DNA of 34,024 nucleotides from Maritimibacter sp. REDSEA-S28_B5 (GTDB lineage Bacteria; Pseudomonadota; Alphaproteobacteria; Rhodobacterales; Rhodobacteraceae): assembly GCA_001626765.1 (NCBI GenBank), contig LUOO01000115.1, positions 1 to 34,024 on the forward strand. Direction: 5' to 3'. Positions 25,576-33,086 of the stretch are shown here, in pieces. A program made the translations under genes and the position numbers. The notes beneath the pieces were generated by a model. That model was not told the origin of the DNA. It saw only the letters and a program-made list of their open reading frames with translations, and did no database searches. Position 1 is the stretch's first letter. Each line of letters starts with the position of its first letter.

Positions 25576-26742
25576 TCAGTAAGACTTTGGAAGTCCAAGG
25601 GCTTTTTCTGCTATGAACGACAGAAGCATCTGCGGTGTCACCGGTACGATGCGGAACAGCAGAGCTTCACGTACCAGTCGCTCCACGTGATATTCCTTAG
25701 CATATCCGAATCCGCCAAACGTAATTTGCGCGGCTTCGGTCGCCTCGACCGCGGCGTCGGCGGCCAAAAGCTTGGCGGCGTTCGCCTCGACGCCGCAGGG
25801 TTCTCCCGCATCGTAGAGGGCTGCAGCGTGCATCACCATGAGATTGGCAGATTCCACTCGCGCCCAGGCTTTGGCGAGTGGATGCTGAACACCCTGATTT
25901 TGGCCGATCGGGCGGTCAAAAATCACACGTTCGTTTGCATAATGCGCCGCTCGCGCCAGTGCGTTGCGCGCAATACCGATGCATTCACCGGCCACCAGGA
26001 TGCGTTCGGGATTCAACCCGTGCAAAATTTGCCTAAAGCCTTTGCCCTCCTCCCCGATCAGGTCCTCAGCCGGAATCGGCAATCCATCGATGAAGACTTC
26101 GTTCGAATCGACAGCCTTTCGACCCATCTTTTCGATCTCTCGCACGTCAACGAAATTTCGGTCGAGATCTGTATAGAACAGGCTCAGCCCTTCGGTCGGG
26201 CTGCTCACATCCTCTAGCCGCGTTGTTCTGGCCAGAAGCAACATCTTGTCCGCCACCTGCGCGGTAGAAATCCAGACTTTTTGTCCGTGCACGACATATC
26301 TGTCCCCCTGCCGCACCGCCATGGTCTTCAGCTTTGTGGTGTCTAACCCGGTCGTCGGTTCGGTTACGGCGAAACAGGCCTTTTCATCGCCTGCTATTAG
26401 AGGGCCAAGCATACGCGCGCGCTGCTCATCGGTCCCAAACTTCACCACCGGGTTGAGCCCGAAAATGTTCATGTGGATGGCCGAGGCTCCGCTTGCGCCG
26501 GCCCCCGACTCGGCAATTGCCTGCATCATTATGGTCGCCTCGGTGATCCCCAGACCCGCGCCGCCGACAGCTTCTGGCATGGCGATACCTAGCCAGCCGC
26601 CATCGGCCATTGCCCTGTGCAGATCATGGGGAAAACCACCGTTGCGATCCCGATCCAGCCAATAGTCGTCGTCGAACCCTGCGCAAATCCGCAGAATCTG
26701 GTCGCGAATCTCTTGTTGGTCGGCGGTCAATCGAAATGTCAT
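25576..26742 (-). CDS. Acyl-CoA dehydrogenase
   Basis: A 388-residue ACAD. Motifs are FAVTEPTTGLDTTKLKT (about 124-140), KVWISTAQVADKM, catalytic glutamate at about residue 246 in LNPERILVAGE, and ERVIFDRPIGQNQGVQHPLA. The end of the protein has FGGFGYAKEYHVERL rather than the long-chain type GGTNEI tail, placing it in the FadE subgroup often found with CaiB proteins. Its ATG overlaps the stop of the CaiB-type gene upstream (ATGA). It is probably a full enzyme. Substrate unknown; it may act on a CoA ester made or rearranged by its partner gene. Confidence 0.88.
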   Translation of the reverse strand: MTFRLTADQQEIRDQILRICAGFDDDYWLDRDRNGGFPHDLHRAMADGGWLGIAMPEAVGGAGLGITEATIMMQAIAESGAGASGASAIHMNIFGLNPVVKFGTDEQRARMLGPLIAGDEKACFAVTEPTTGLDTTKLKTMAVRQGDRYVVHGQKVWISTAQVADKMLLLARTTRLEDVSSPTEGLSLFYTDLDRNFVDVREIEKMGRKAVDSNEVFIDGLPIPAEDLIGEEGKGFRQILHGLNPERILVAGECIGIARNALARAAHYANERVIFDRPIGQNQGVQHPLAKAWARVESANLMVMHAAALYDAGEPCGVEANAAKLLAADAAVEATEAAQITFGGFGYAKEYHVERLVREALLFRIVPVTPQMLLSFIAEKALGLPKSY

Positions 26743-27950
26743 AGCGCGCGCCCTCCCTCCAATCTTACGAGCCCAGCCTCACATAGGGCAGCGATCCGCT
26801 CATCGTTAAAACCAAGATCACGCAGAATGCTTTGGCTGTCTGCGCTAGGCGGTCGTCCCAGCCAACGAAGCTGACCGGGCGTCGCGCTGAGATGAGGGAC
26901 CGGACCAATGACCTGGGTCTGTTCGCCGTCGACCGACACGATGTCCCCACGATGGCGTATCTGCTCGTTCGTCATGATCTCTTCGACGCTCAACACACGC
27001 GAGGCAACCGCATCATGGCGGGCGAATACCGCTTCCACTTCCTTAGCCGTGTGCTGCGTGACGAAATCATTGATCGCGTCAAAGACCACCGTCATGTGCC
27101 GCGACATCTCGCCCAATGTCGCGAACCGCGGGTCATCGGCGAGGGCATCGCCTCCGACCGCCCGCAACAGGCGCTGCGCGGTTTCCGCGCTCCCTGCCGA
27201 AACGCTCAGCCACACCCCATCGGACGTTCGGAACATCCCCCCCGGAGCAAAGTCCATCGGCTGGCGCAGCCCATTGCGTCGCGGCGAGAGGTTCGCGCCA
27301 GTCAATGCGGGAACAGGATAATCCATCAACCGAAGCAGGGCCTCGAATACTGCAATATCGACGACCTGACCGCGTGCTATCCCCTTTTCGCGAGCAAATA
27401 GCGCGATCATGATTCCCAAAGCGCCCATTAGCCCTGTCGTGCTGTCAGCCGCCGGAAAGCCGGGGTGCATCGGCGGCCCGTCGGGAAAACCGGTCAGATG
27501 CGCTAATCCACTCATGGCCTCCGCAGCACGCCCAAACGCTGGCAGGTCGCGCATCGGACCGTCCTGTCCGTAACCTGAAACCCGCAAGACAACCAAGTCC
27601 GGGTTCCAATCGTGCAAGACGTCTGGCCCAACACCGGCACGTTCCAGCACACCCGGTCGGAAATTCTCGATCAGCACGTCGGCATCTTCGACCAACTTTC
27701 GCAGGATGTCCCGGCCCTCGTCGGACTTCCAGTCCAGACCTAGTGTTTTCTTGTTACGGCCCAAAGTCTTCCACCAGACGCCCACCCCATCCTCTGCCTT
27801 GGGTCCAAGGTCGCGCATCATATCCGTCCGGTTGGGGGCTTCGATCTTGATGACATCTGCACCAAAATCCGAGAGTAAAGCTGCCGCAAGTGGTCCGGCA
27901 ATTACGTGACCAAGTTCTATAATCTTCAGTTGATCAAGGGGTCCAGACAT
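26739..27950 (-). CDS. CaiB/BaiF-family protein lacking the usual catalytic aspartate
   Basis: A 403-residue class III CoA-transferase-fold protein. The N-terminal GHVIAGPLAAALLSDFGADVIK and NRNKKTL-type segments are typical. At the site where active transferases have Asp, in a Y/F-D context, it reads LPAFGRAAEAMSGLAHLTG, with Gly about residue 140. Homologues with this G variant are common, and their reaction is not settled to my knowledge. It may use another residue, act as a racemase-like enzyme, or be a CoA-binding partner of the coupled ACAD. The start at 27950 has a weak ribosome binding site; the frame is open to 28019, but that extension runs through the promoter. First gene of its unit. 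Confidence 0.8.
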   Translation of the reverse strand: MSGPLDQLKIIELGHVIAGPLAAALLSDFGADVIKIEAPNRTDMMRDLGPKAEDGVGVWWKTLGRNKKTLGLDWKSDEGRDILRKLVEDADVLIENFRPGVLERAGVGPDVLHDWNPDLVVLRVSGYGQDGPMRDLPAFGRAAEAMSGLAHLTGFPDGPPMHPGFPAADSTTGLMGALGIMIALFAREKGIARGQVVDIAVFEALLRLMDYPVPALTGANLSPRRNGLRQPMDFAPGGMFRTSDGVWLSVSAGSAETAQRLLRAVGGDALADDPRFATLGEMSRHMTVVFDAINDFVTQHTAKEVEAVFARHDAVASRVLSVEEIMTNEQIRHRGDIVSVDGEQTQVIGPVPHLSATPGQLRWLGRPPSADSQSILRDLGFNDERIAALCEAGLVRLEGGRAL

Positions 27951-27972
27951 CTGCACTTTCGACTTTGCTAAT

Positions 27973-28000
27973 TTTCTAATGGTTGTTCGATTCCTAGCAA
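27973..28000 (-). promoter_or_regulatory. Candidate promoter of the CaiB-ACAD unit
   Basis: On the minus strand TTGCTA (27995-28000), 16 bases, TAGAAA (27973-27978). It is weaker than the other promoters of the set. It overlaps operator site 5 and lies within 75 bases of an IS66 remnant. Confidence 0.45.
27975..27990. promoter_or_regulatory. 16-bp operator, degenerate site 5 (TCTAATGGTTGTTCGA)
   Basis: Eleven of the fourteen arm positions match the consensus TCTAACANNTGTTAGA. I include it because it sits in the same place relative to a promoter as the better copies. Confidence 0.45.
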
Positions 28001-28073
28001 AGGCGAAGTCGGATCTCAAGATTCAAAGGTAATCACCTCCCCGAAAACGTAACCGCCCGGTTGTTACCATGGA

Positions 28074-28445
28074 TCAGTTCATTGGCGTCCAGTTCCATGG
28101 AAGCGGTTCGTTGAGCGGGTTGGTCATGTGATTGTGGATGCGGTCGAGGATTTCGGCCAGCCAGGCTTGCCGATCGAGGCCGTTCATCTTGGCTGTCTCG
28201 ACAAGAGACATCGCCCGGGACAGCGTTTCGCCACCGCTGTCGGAGCCTGCAAAAAGCCAGTTTTTTCGCCCGATGCTGATCGGGCGCATGACGCGCTCGG
28301 CGGTGTTGTCGTCGATGCCGACGCGGCCATCTCCAAGGAAGAGCTCGAATGACGGCCAGCAGCTGAGACCATAGCGGAAGGCCTTCGCGAGATCGCCCTT
28401 GCCGGGAATGCGTAGCAGTTGGGCCTCGGTCCATGCCTTGAAGGC
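28074..28445 (-). pseudogene. IS66-family transposase, C-terminal remnant
   Basis: About 123 codons of the TnpC tail remain. Read on the minus strand the fragment starts after a TAG at 28446-28448 and runs AFKAWTEAQLLRIPGKGDLA ... IDDNTAERVMRPISIGRK, NWLFAGSDSGGE, PLPWNW, ending TPMN. The DDE-proximal region and the first part of the protein are missing, as are recognisable IS66 ends. It is inactive and marks an old insertion at the boundary between the catabolic cluster and the decayed DNA. Confidence 0.85.
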
Positions 28446-28503
28446 CTAGACCATGGAGCGGGAGTGCGCCTGGCCTGCTGCCAGCCGCAGTTCCGCTGTA
28501 TTT

Positions 28504-28686
28504 CGTGCCCTCACGAATTATGGCCAGCCGTGCGTTCTTTCAGGCCTGCGGGACGAAGCGCTCGTCTTTGGCGGCACCGAAGTGGCTCCGACATTCGGCG
28601 GTTTTCTCGAAGGCGCGCTTGAGGCGGCGGAATATGCCTACACCGTCCTTAAGATGGGTCGAGGGCGCTCAGAGAAGCGCTTATAA
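28504..28686 (+). pseudogene. FAD-dependent amine oxidase, C-terminal remnant
   Basis: About 60 codons remain, beginning RALTNYGQPCVLSGLRDEAL, followed by the flavin-binding tail FGGTEVAPTFGGFLEGALEA and AEYAYTVL, which is typical of monoamine-oxidase-like flavoproteins (the G-x-E-x-A/S-x-x-x-x-G-Y/F-x-E-G-A motif). The open frame begins a little earlier at an ATG, but that part belongs to unrelated sequence. The catalytic and FAD N-terminal domains are absent. It lies between the IS66 remnant and the RND remnant and has no visible link to either. Confidence 0.75.
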
Positions 28687-28698
28687 CTGCATCTGCGT

Positions 28699-29107
28699 TC
28701 AGGCTGTCGCTGGGGAACCTGAAGTAGCGTTTTCTTTTTTGGGCGGCTTGATCCGGAAGAACAGTGCATAAAATACCGGAACCGCGACCAGCGTCAGGAT
28801 CGAGGCGAACGCGAGGCCACCCATGATCGTCGCGGCCATCGATGCGAAGAAGGCGTCTGGTAAGAGCGGAATCATACCGAAAATCGTTGTGCCCGCAGCC
28901 AGCACGACGGGCCTCAAACGGCTGACCGAGCCATCGATCACCGCCTGATAGTCCTCGACACCTTCGGCGCGTTGCTGATCGATTTCTTCCACCAGCACAA
29001 TGGCATTCTTCATCAGCATCCCGGAAAGGGACAAGAAGCCGAGAAGCGCCGTGAACGTGAACGGTAGCCCAGTGAACAGCAGACCGAGAACCATCTGTGA
29101 ACCGGCA
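28699..29107 (-). pseudogene. RND efflux pump, C-terminal remnant cut by an IS21-family element
   Basis: This is the last ~135 residues of an AcrB/HAE1-type or related RND transporter. Readable parts are QMVLGLLFTGLPFTFTALLG, FLSLSGMLMKNAIVLVEEID, SRLRPVVLAAGTTIFGMIPL and AATIMGGLAFASILTLVAVP, ending in a basic cytoplasmic tail. The reading frame is cut at about 29107 by the left end of the IS21-family element and picks up a few codons of it upstream. The rest of the pump, over 800 residues, is missing from the window. No function is expected. Confidence 0.85.
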
Positions 29108-30855
29108 TGCAAAATTGACCCTGTAGAGGGGTGATCGGCGTCCAAAAATGACCCCCTTACAATGATGTGGATGATGCCCCCGAGGTCATCGGGGAGCGCA
29201 GTGTGGGATGTTGGTCGTGGAGACGATAGCGAAGATCCGGCGGGCGTATTTTCAGGACAAGAAGTCGATCAAGCAGATCTGCCGTGAGCTGCGGGTATCT
29301 CGGAACACGGTGCGCAAGGTGATCCGGTCGGGTGCGACGGAGCTCACCTATGAGCGAACCATTCAGCCGCAGCCGAAGATCGGGCCCTGGAAAGACATGC
29401 TGGACGAGATGCTGGCGGTGAATGCGCGGAAGCCCAAGCGCGAGCGACTGACCCGCATTCGGATCCTGGAAGAACTTCGGGCCCGAGGTTATGATGGCGG
29501 CTATGATGCCGTCCGGCGATACGCGGCCTCCTGGTCCAAGGAGGAAGAGGTGGCATCTGCCGCGGCCTATGTGCCGCTAAGCTTCGATCCGGGGGAAGCC
29601 TACCAGTTTGACTGGAGCCACGAGATCGTGGTGATCGACGGCGTGACAATCACCGTGAAGGTCGCCCACGCTCGCCTCTGCCACAGCCGGATTCTGTTCG
29701 TGCGGGCCTACCCGCGCGAGACGCAGGAGATGGTGTTTGACGCGCACGACAAGGCCTTTGCCTTCTTCGGTGGAGCCTGCGCGCGGGGCATCTACGACAA
29801 CATGAAGACGGCGGTGGATACGATCTTCGTCGGCCGAGACCGCGCCTACAATCGCCGGTTCCAGCAGATGTGCGGGCACTATCTGGTCGATCCGGTGGCA
29901 TGCACCCCGGCCTCGGGCTGGGAGAAGGGCCAGGTCGAGAACCAGGTCGGTGTGGTGCGGCGACGGTTCTTCGTGCCCCGGCCGCGGTTCAAGAGCCACG
30001 CCGAGCTCAACGCCTGGCTCGAGGATCGCTGCGTTGCCTGGGCCAAAGCCAATCCGCACCAGGAGCTTCGGGATCGAACGATCTGGGATGTGTTCCAGGA
30101 CGAGCGCGCGAGTCTCGTGCCCTACGTGGGTCCGTTCGACGGCTTCCATGCCGTGCCGGCGTCGGTCTCGAAGACCTGCCTCGTCCGGTTCGACAAGAAC
30201 CGCTACTCCGTCGATGGCCGGGCGGTTGGTCGTCCTGTCGAGATCCGCGCCTATGCCGAGCGGGTCGAGCTCTGGCAGGACGGCAAGATCGTGGGGCAGC
30301 ACGCCCGAGCCTTTGGGCGCGACAAGGCCATCTACGACCCGCTGCACTACATTCCGGTTCTGGCTCGCAAGCCTGGGGCCCTCCGGAACGGTGCCCCCTT
30401 CAAGGACTGGGACCTGCCGGCGGCGATCAGGCGCGTGCAGCGCAAGCTTGGCAAGGTGCCGAACGGCGACCGGCAGATGGTCCAGATCCTCAGCATGATC
30501 CCGATCGATGGGCTGGATGCAGTGGACGCTGCCTGTGCCGAAGCCCTGAACGAAGGGGTTCCCGCGGCCTCAGTCGTCCTCAACATCCTGGCCCGGCATC
30601 GGGAGCCGCCACCGCCGCTGACCATCGATACACCGGAGGCGTTGCGACTGACCTGCGAGCCCGTGGCCGATTGCAAACGCTACGACAGCCTCAGGAGACC
30701 CAACCATGGAAAGATCACAGGTGCTGGACGCGATGAGCCAGCTGAAGCTCTACGGCATGAAGGCCGCCTACGATGAGATCATCACCACGGCGGTGAAGCG
30801 TCAGCACGAGCCGCAACAGATCGTCGGCGACCTGCTGAATGCCGAGATCGACCAG
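29108..30855 (+). mobile_element. IS21-family insertion sequence, right end deleted
   Basis: The left end begins TGCAAAATTGACCC (29108-29121). A related inner repeat, TCCAAAAATGACCCCC, is at 29141-29156, as usual for the multiple terminal repeats of IS21 elements. It carries a full istA and the first ~48 codons of istB. The rest of istB and the right terminal repeat are gone: the sequence passes directly into strawberry-notch helicase code near 30847-30855. It therefore cannot transpose as a unit. Confidence 0.85.
29208..30776 (+). CDS. istA: IS21-family transposase IstA
   Basis: A 522-residue IstA. It has an N-terminal helix-turn-helix (KQICRELRVSRNTVRKVIRS), then the RNase-H-fold core with the catalytic triad visible as Asp in YQFDWSHE, Asp in IYDNMKTAVD and Glu in GQVENQVGVVRRRFF. 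The C-terminal beta-barrel region follows (VRFDKNRYSVDGRAVGRPV). The gene looks intact, but its AAA+ partner IstB is truncated. The last codons overlap the istB start by 71 bases, longer than the few bases common in this family. The ATG at 29208 is used; a weak GGGGAG is upstream. Confidence 0.93.
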   Translation: MLVVETIAKIRRAYFQDKKSIKQICRELRVSRNTVRKVIRSGATELTYERTIQPQPKIGPWKDMLDEMLAVNARKPKRERLTRIRILEELRARGYDGGYDAVRRYAASWSKEEEVASAAAYVPLSFDPGEAYQFDWSHEIVVIDGVTITVKVAHARLCHSRILFVRAYPRETQEMVFDAHDKAFAFFGGACARGIYDNMKTAVDTIFVGRDRAYNRRFQQMCGHYLVDPVACTPASGWEKGQVENQVGVVRRRFFVPRPRFKSHAELNAWLEDRCVAWAKANPHQELRDRTIWDVFQDERASLVPYVGPFDGFHAVPASVSKTCLVRFDKNRYSVDGRAVGRPVEIRAYAERVELWQDGKIVGQHARAFGRDKAIYDPLHYIPVLARKPGALRNGAPFKDWDLPAAIRRVQRKLGKVPNGDRQMVQILSMIPIDGLDAVDAACAEALNEGVPAASVVLNILARHREPPPPLTIDTPEALRLTCEPVADCKRYDSLRRPNHGKITGAGRDEPAEALRHEGRLR

Positions 30856-31446
30856 GTGACGTCCTGGCTGGCCACCGAAATCCTCGCGCTCAGCGAGTTT
30901 TTGACCTCGTACTGGGAAGAGATCGATGACGCGATGTTCGAGCACCTTTGGCAGACCGAGGTCGACGCTGTGCCGGAGTTCACCACCTCGAAGATCACGC
31001 TGATCTGCGGGCTTCTCCTGCCGATCTGGGACCGGCTACCTGCCGACAACATACGCATCTATCGCCTGCAAACCGAAGACGGGGAACGCGCCATCGGCCG
31101 TCTGGTCAGCCAGGAACAGCGCTCGAACGTCTACGCGCGCCTTGGGCTCGACTGCCAGATCGAGATGTCGCCGCAGGAGGAGCTCGCGGCCGTGATGGAC
31201 GCCAGGACGACCCTGAACCTCCTCGGCGGTTACCAGCTGCGCAGGTCGCTCGTCATGGGGCAGCCGAGGTGTGAGCTGATCGGCGCGTCCGGTGCGGCCC
31301 TGCCCGCACTGAAAGCCATGGGCTGCTTCACCGAGGTTATCCAGTGGAAGACGCGGGTGTTCATCCCGGTGGACGGTACTGACGTGCTGGCGCGGGTGCT
31401 CGCCGAGCATCCAGTTGGCGCAAGCGTCGCAGATGCTGCCGCATGA
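30706..31446 (+). CDS. Chimeric ORF: IstB N-terminus fused in frame to strawberry-notch helicase C-terminus
   Basis: A 246-residue open frame made of two unrelated pieces. Residues 1 to about 48 (MERSQVLDAMSQLKLYGMKA ... IVGDLLNAEI) are the start of an IS21 ATP-binding protein IstB and precede its Walker A, which is absent. From about DQVTSWLATEIL onward it is the C-terminal part of a strawberry-notch-type NTP hydrolase found on alphaproteobacterial plasmids (LWQTEVDAVPEFTTSKITLI, LLLPIWDRLPADNIRIYRLQ, DGERAIGRLVS). A good CAGGAG site precedes the ATG. The frame is intact across the joint, so the protein could be made, but neither half has an active site. It ends 4 bases into the next gene. 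Confidence 0.8.
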   Translation: MERSQVLDAMSQLKLYGMKAAYDEIITTAVKRQHEPQQIVGDLLNAEIDQVTSWLATEILALSEFLTSYWEEIDDAMFEHLWQTEVDAVPEFTTSKITLICGLLLPIWDRLPADNIRIYRLQTEDGERAIGRLVSQEQRSNVYARLGLDCQIEMSPQEELAAVMDARTTLNLLGGYQLRRSLVMGQPRCELIGASGAALPALKAMGCFTEVIQWKTRVFIPVDGTDVLARVLAEHPVGASVADAAA

Positions 31447-32000
31447 ACCCGCGGCGCAGCATCGCAGACCTCTCGGCCGATCTTGCAGACCAGGCCGAGA
31501 GTTTCTGCCGCCAGTATTTCCCCGAGGGACGCAAGCAGGGCAATTATTGGCAGGTCGGTGACACATCGGGAGCAAAGGGACAGAGTCTCGCGATCCGACT
31601 GCAGGCGGAAAGCGGGCGCAAGGCCGGGTCCTGGCAAGATTTCGCGACGGGTGAATTTGGCGACTTGATCGACCTGCTGCAAGAACGGCTTGGTTCGGTG
31701 ACACTCAAGGAAACGCTAAGGGAGGCCCGGTCCTTTCTCGGCGAGGCCCCCTGCCCTGCCGTAACTCGTGAAACCCAAAGGGCTGAGCGCCACGATACTG
31801 CCTCCAGCAAACGCATTGCGCGGGCGCGCAAGCTCTTTGCGGCTGGCAAGCCAGTTCTTGGCACCTTGGCCGCCACCTATCTGCAAGGGTGCGGCATCAC
31901 GCGCCTCGGTCCCGCGCTCCGCTATCATCCGCGGGTCTTCCTACGTCAGGGCGAGGACGATCCTGATCTGGCAACAAGGTCCCCTGCCCCAGCCAGATGA
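31443..32000 (+). pseudogene. DUF7146/toprim-type plasmid primase, N-terminal remnant
   Basis: The first ~170 residues match the N-terminal part of plasmid-borne DUF7146/toprim proteins: IADLSADLADQAESFCRQYF, then GSWQDFATGEFGDLIDLL, then YLQGCGITRLGPALRYHPR. Family members continue into a toprim catalytic domain. Here homology stops near 31960 and a short unrelated tail ends in a stop at 32000. The gene start overlaps the preceding ORF by 4 bases (ATGA), as it would in the original plasmid order after the helicase. It is probably nonfunctional. Confidence 0.75.
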
Positions 32001-32013
32001 GGTCGAACTCGCC

Positions 32014-32784
32014 ATGGCGACCCTCTTTGATACCACCATCGGCCTCCTCACCGGCAGCCAGTTGGAAGACAATCTCGAAGAGATGCTCTGGTCCCTGACC
32101 TCGATTTTCCATCGCCGGCTGACCCATATCCAGAAGCTTCTCGAGGACAACGAATTCGAGGTCCGGGAAAGCCTAGCCATCCAGGACGGCTCCGAGGTCG
32201 CCTCGGTCGAGCTCGAGCGCCTCCAGATGATCGGCCTCAAGCTCTGGGACCATCGCGACGCTTTCGAGCAGATGCGCGATCTGGCCGTGGACCACTTCTC
32301 GGCCGCCACCGGCTCGCCCTGGCTGCCCCGCACCGGGTCCAAGGTCTCGCATCGCGGCCTGACCTCCGCCGTGGTGGACAGCCGGGCCTATCTCTCGGCC
32401 AAGCGCCGCAAAGAGACCGAGGTGCATTGCCCCGAAGGCACGCGGATCGCTTTCTCGGGCGGGGACTATCAAGCCTACGATCTGATCTGGTCCGTCCTCG
32501 ACGCCACGCACGCCAAGTATCCCGACATGGTGCTGCTGCACGGCGGCACGCCCAAAGGTGCAGAAATGATCGCGGCCCGCTGGGCAGATACCCGAGGTGT
32601 CACCCAGGTGGTCTTCAAACCCGACTGGAAGAGCCACGGCAAAGCCGCTCCTTTCAAGCGCAACGACAAGATGCTCGAGACCATGCCGCAGGGTCTGATC
32701 GCCACCCCCGGTTCTGGCATCACCGAGAACATCGTCGATAAAGCCCGCAAGCTCGGGATCCGCATCAAGAGGATCGGGGCTTAG
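32014..32784 (+). CDS. DUF2493 (SLOG-like) protein, 5'-truncated
   Basis: A protein of about 256 residues from the ATG at 32014 (MATLFDTTIGLLTGSQ). Its C-terminal half is the DUF2493 Rossmann-like domain: EVHCPEGTRIAFSGGDYQAY, then LLHGGTPKGAEMIAARWA, then QVVFKPDWKSHGKAAPFKRN and GLIATPGSGITENIVDKARK. Such SLOG-related domains bind nucleotide-type ligands; the cellular role is unknown. The frame stays open upstream to 31768, and family resemblance begins about 31985 (LPQPDEVELAMA), so the natural first ~50-60 residues have been lost at the same joint that truncates the primase. No ribosome binding site is visible at 32014. The DUF2493 domain itself is complete. Confidence 0.7.
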   Translation: MATLFDTTIGLLTGSQLEDNLEEMLWSLTSIFHRRLTHIQKLLEDNEFEVRESLAIQDGSEVASVELERLQMIGLKLWDHRDAFEQMRDLAVDHFSAATGSPWLPRTGSKVSHRGLTSAVVDSRAYLSAKRRKETEVHCPEGTRIAFSGGDYQAYDLIWSVLDATHAKYPDMVLLHGGTPKGAEMIAARWADTRGVTQVVFKPDWKSHGKAAPFKRNDKMLETMPQGLIATPGSGITENIVDKARKLGIRIKRIGA

Positions 32785-32790
32785 GCCCCG
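32775..32790. terminator. Small hairpin between convergent genes
   Basis: CGGGGC-TTAG-GCCCCG overlaps the stop codon of the DUF2493 gene and lies 3 bases from the antitoxin stop. It has no T-run, so terminator function is doubtful. Confidence 0.3.
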
Positions 32791-32792
32791 GT

Positions 32793-33086
32793 TCACGTGC
32801 CGCGTAATAGATCCTGCACGACAGAAGGCTTCTTTGCGATCAGTGCCAGCAGAACCTGTGCCGGGCCTGTCGGGTGTCGGCGCCCGTGTTCCCAGTTCAG
32901 CAGCGTGCCTTTCGCGACGCCAATGCTCTTGGCGAACTCCGCCTGGGACAGGCCAGTCCGTTGCCGAACTTCGGCGACATCGACCTCAGCAACGGAAACT
33001 TCATGGACCTTCGCGCCGGCCAATTCGCCATCTGCGAAGGCCAGCGCCTCTTCCAGCCCCTTGGTGATGGATTCGAATGCACTCAT
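32793..33086 (-). CDS. XRE-family antitoxin (HigA/NadS-like)
   Basis: A 97-residue protein with a helix-turn-helix of the Cro/C1 type in its C-terminal two thirds: VAEVRQRTGLSQAEFAKSIG followed by VAKGTLLNWEHGRRHPTGPA. This is the architecture of antitoxins whose toxin gene comes first. Its ATG overlaps the stop of the toxin remnant (ATGA), which marks the original toxin-antitoxin operon. The frame is intact, so it may still bind DNA and repress its promoter although the toxin is broken. Convergent with the DUF2493 gene, 8 bases apart. Confidence 0.88.
   Translation of the reverse strand: MSAFESITKGLEEALAFADGELAGAKVHEVSVAEVDVAEVRQRTGLSQAEFAKSIGVAKGTLLNWEHGRRHPTGPAQVLLALIAKKPSVVQDLLRGT

Noticed and set aside
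29577..30736. Long open frames on both strands overlapping istA
   Set aside because: They are shadows of istA, which has the full DDE triad and helix-turn-helix.
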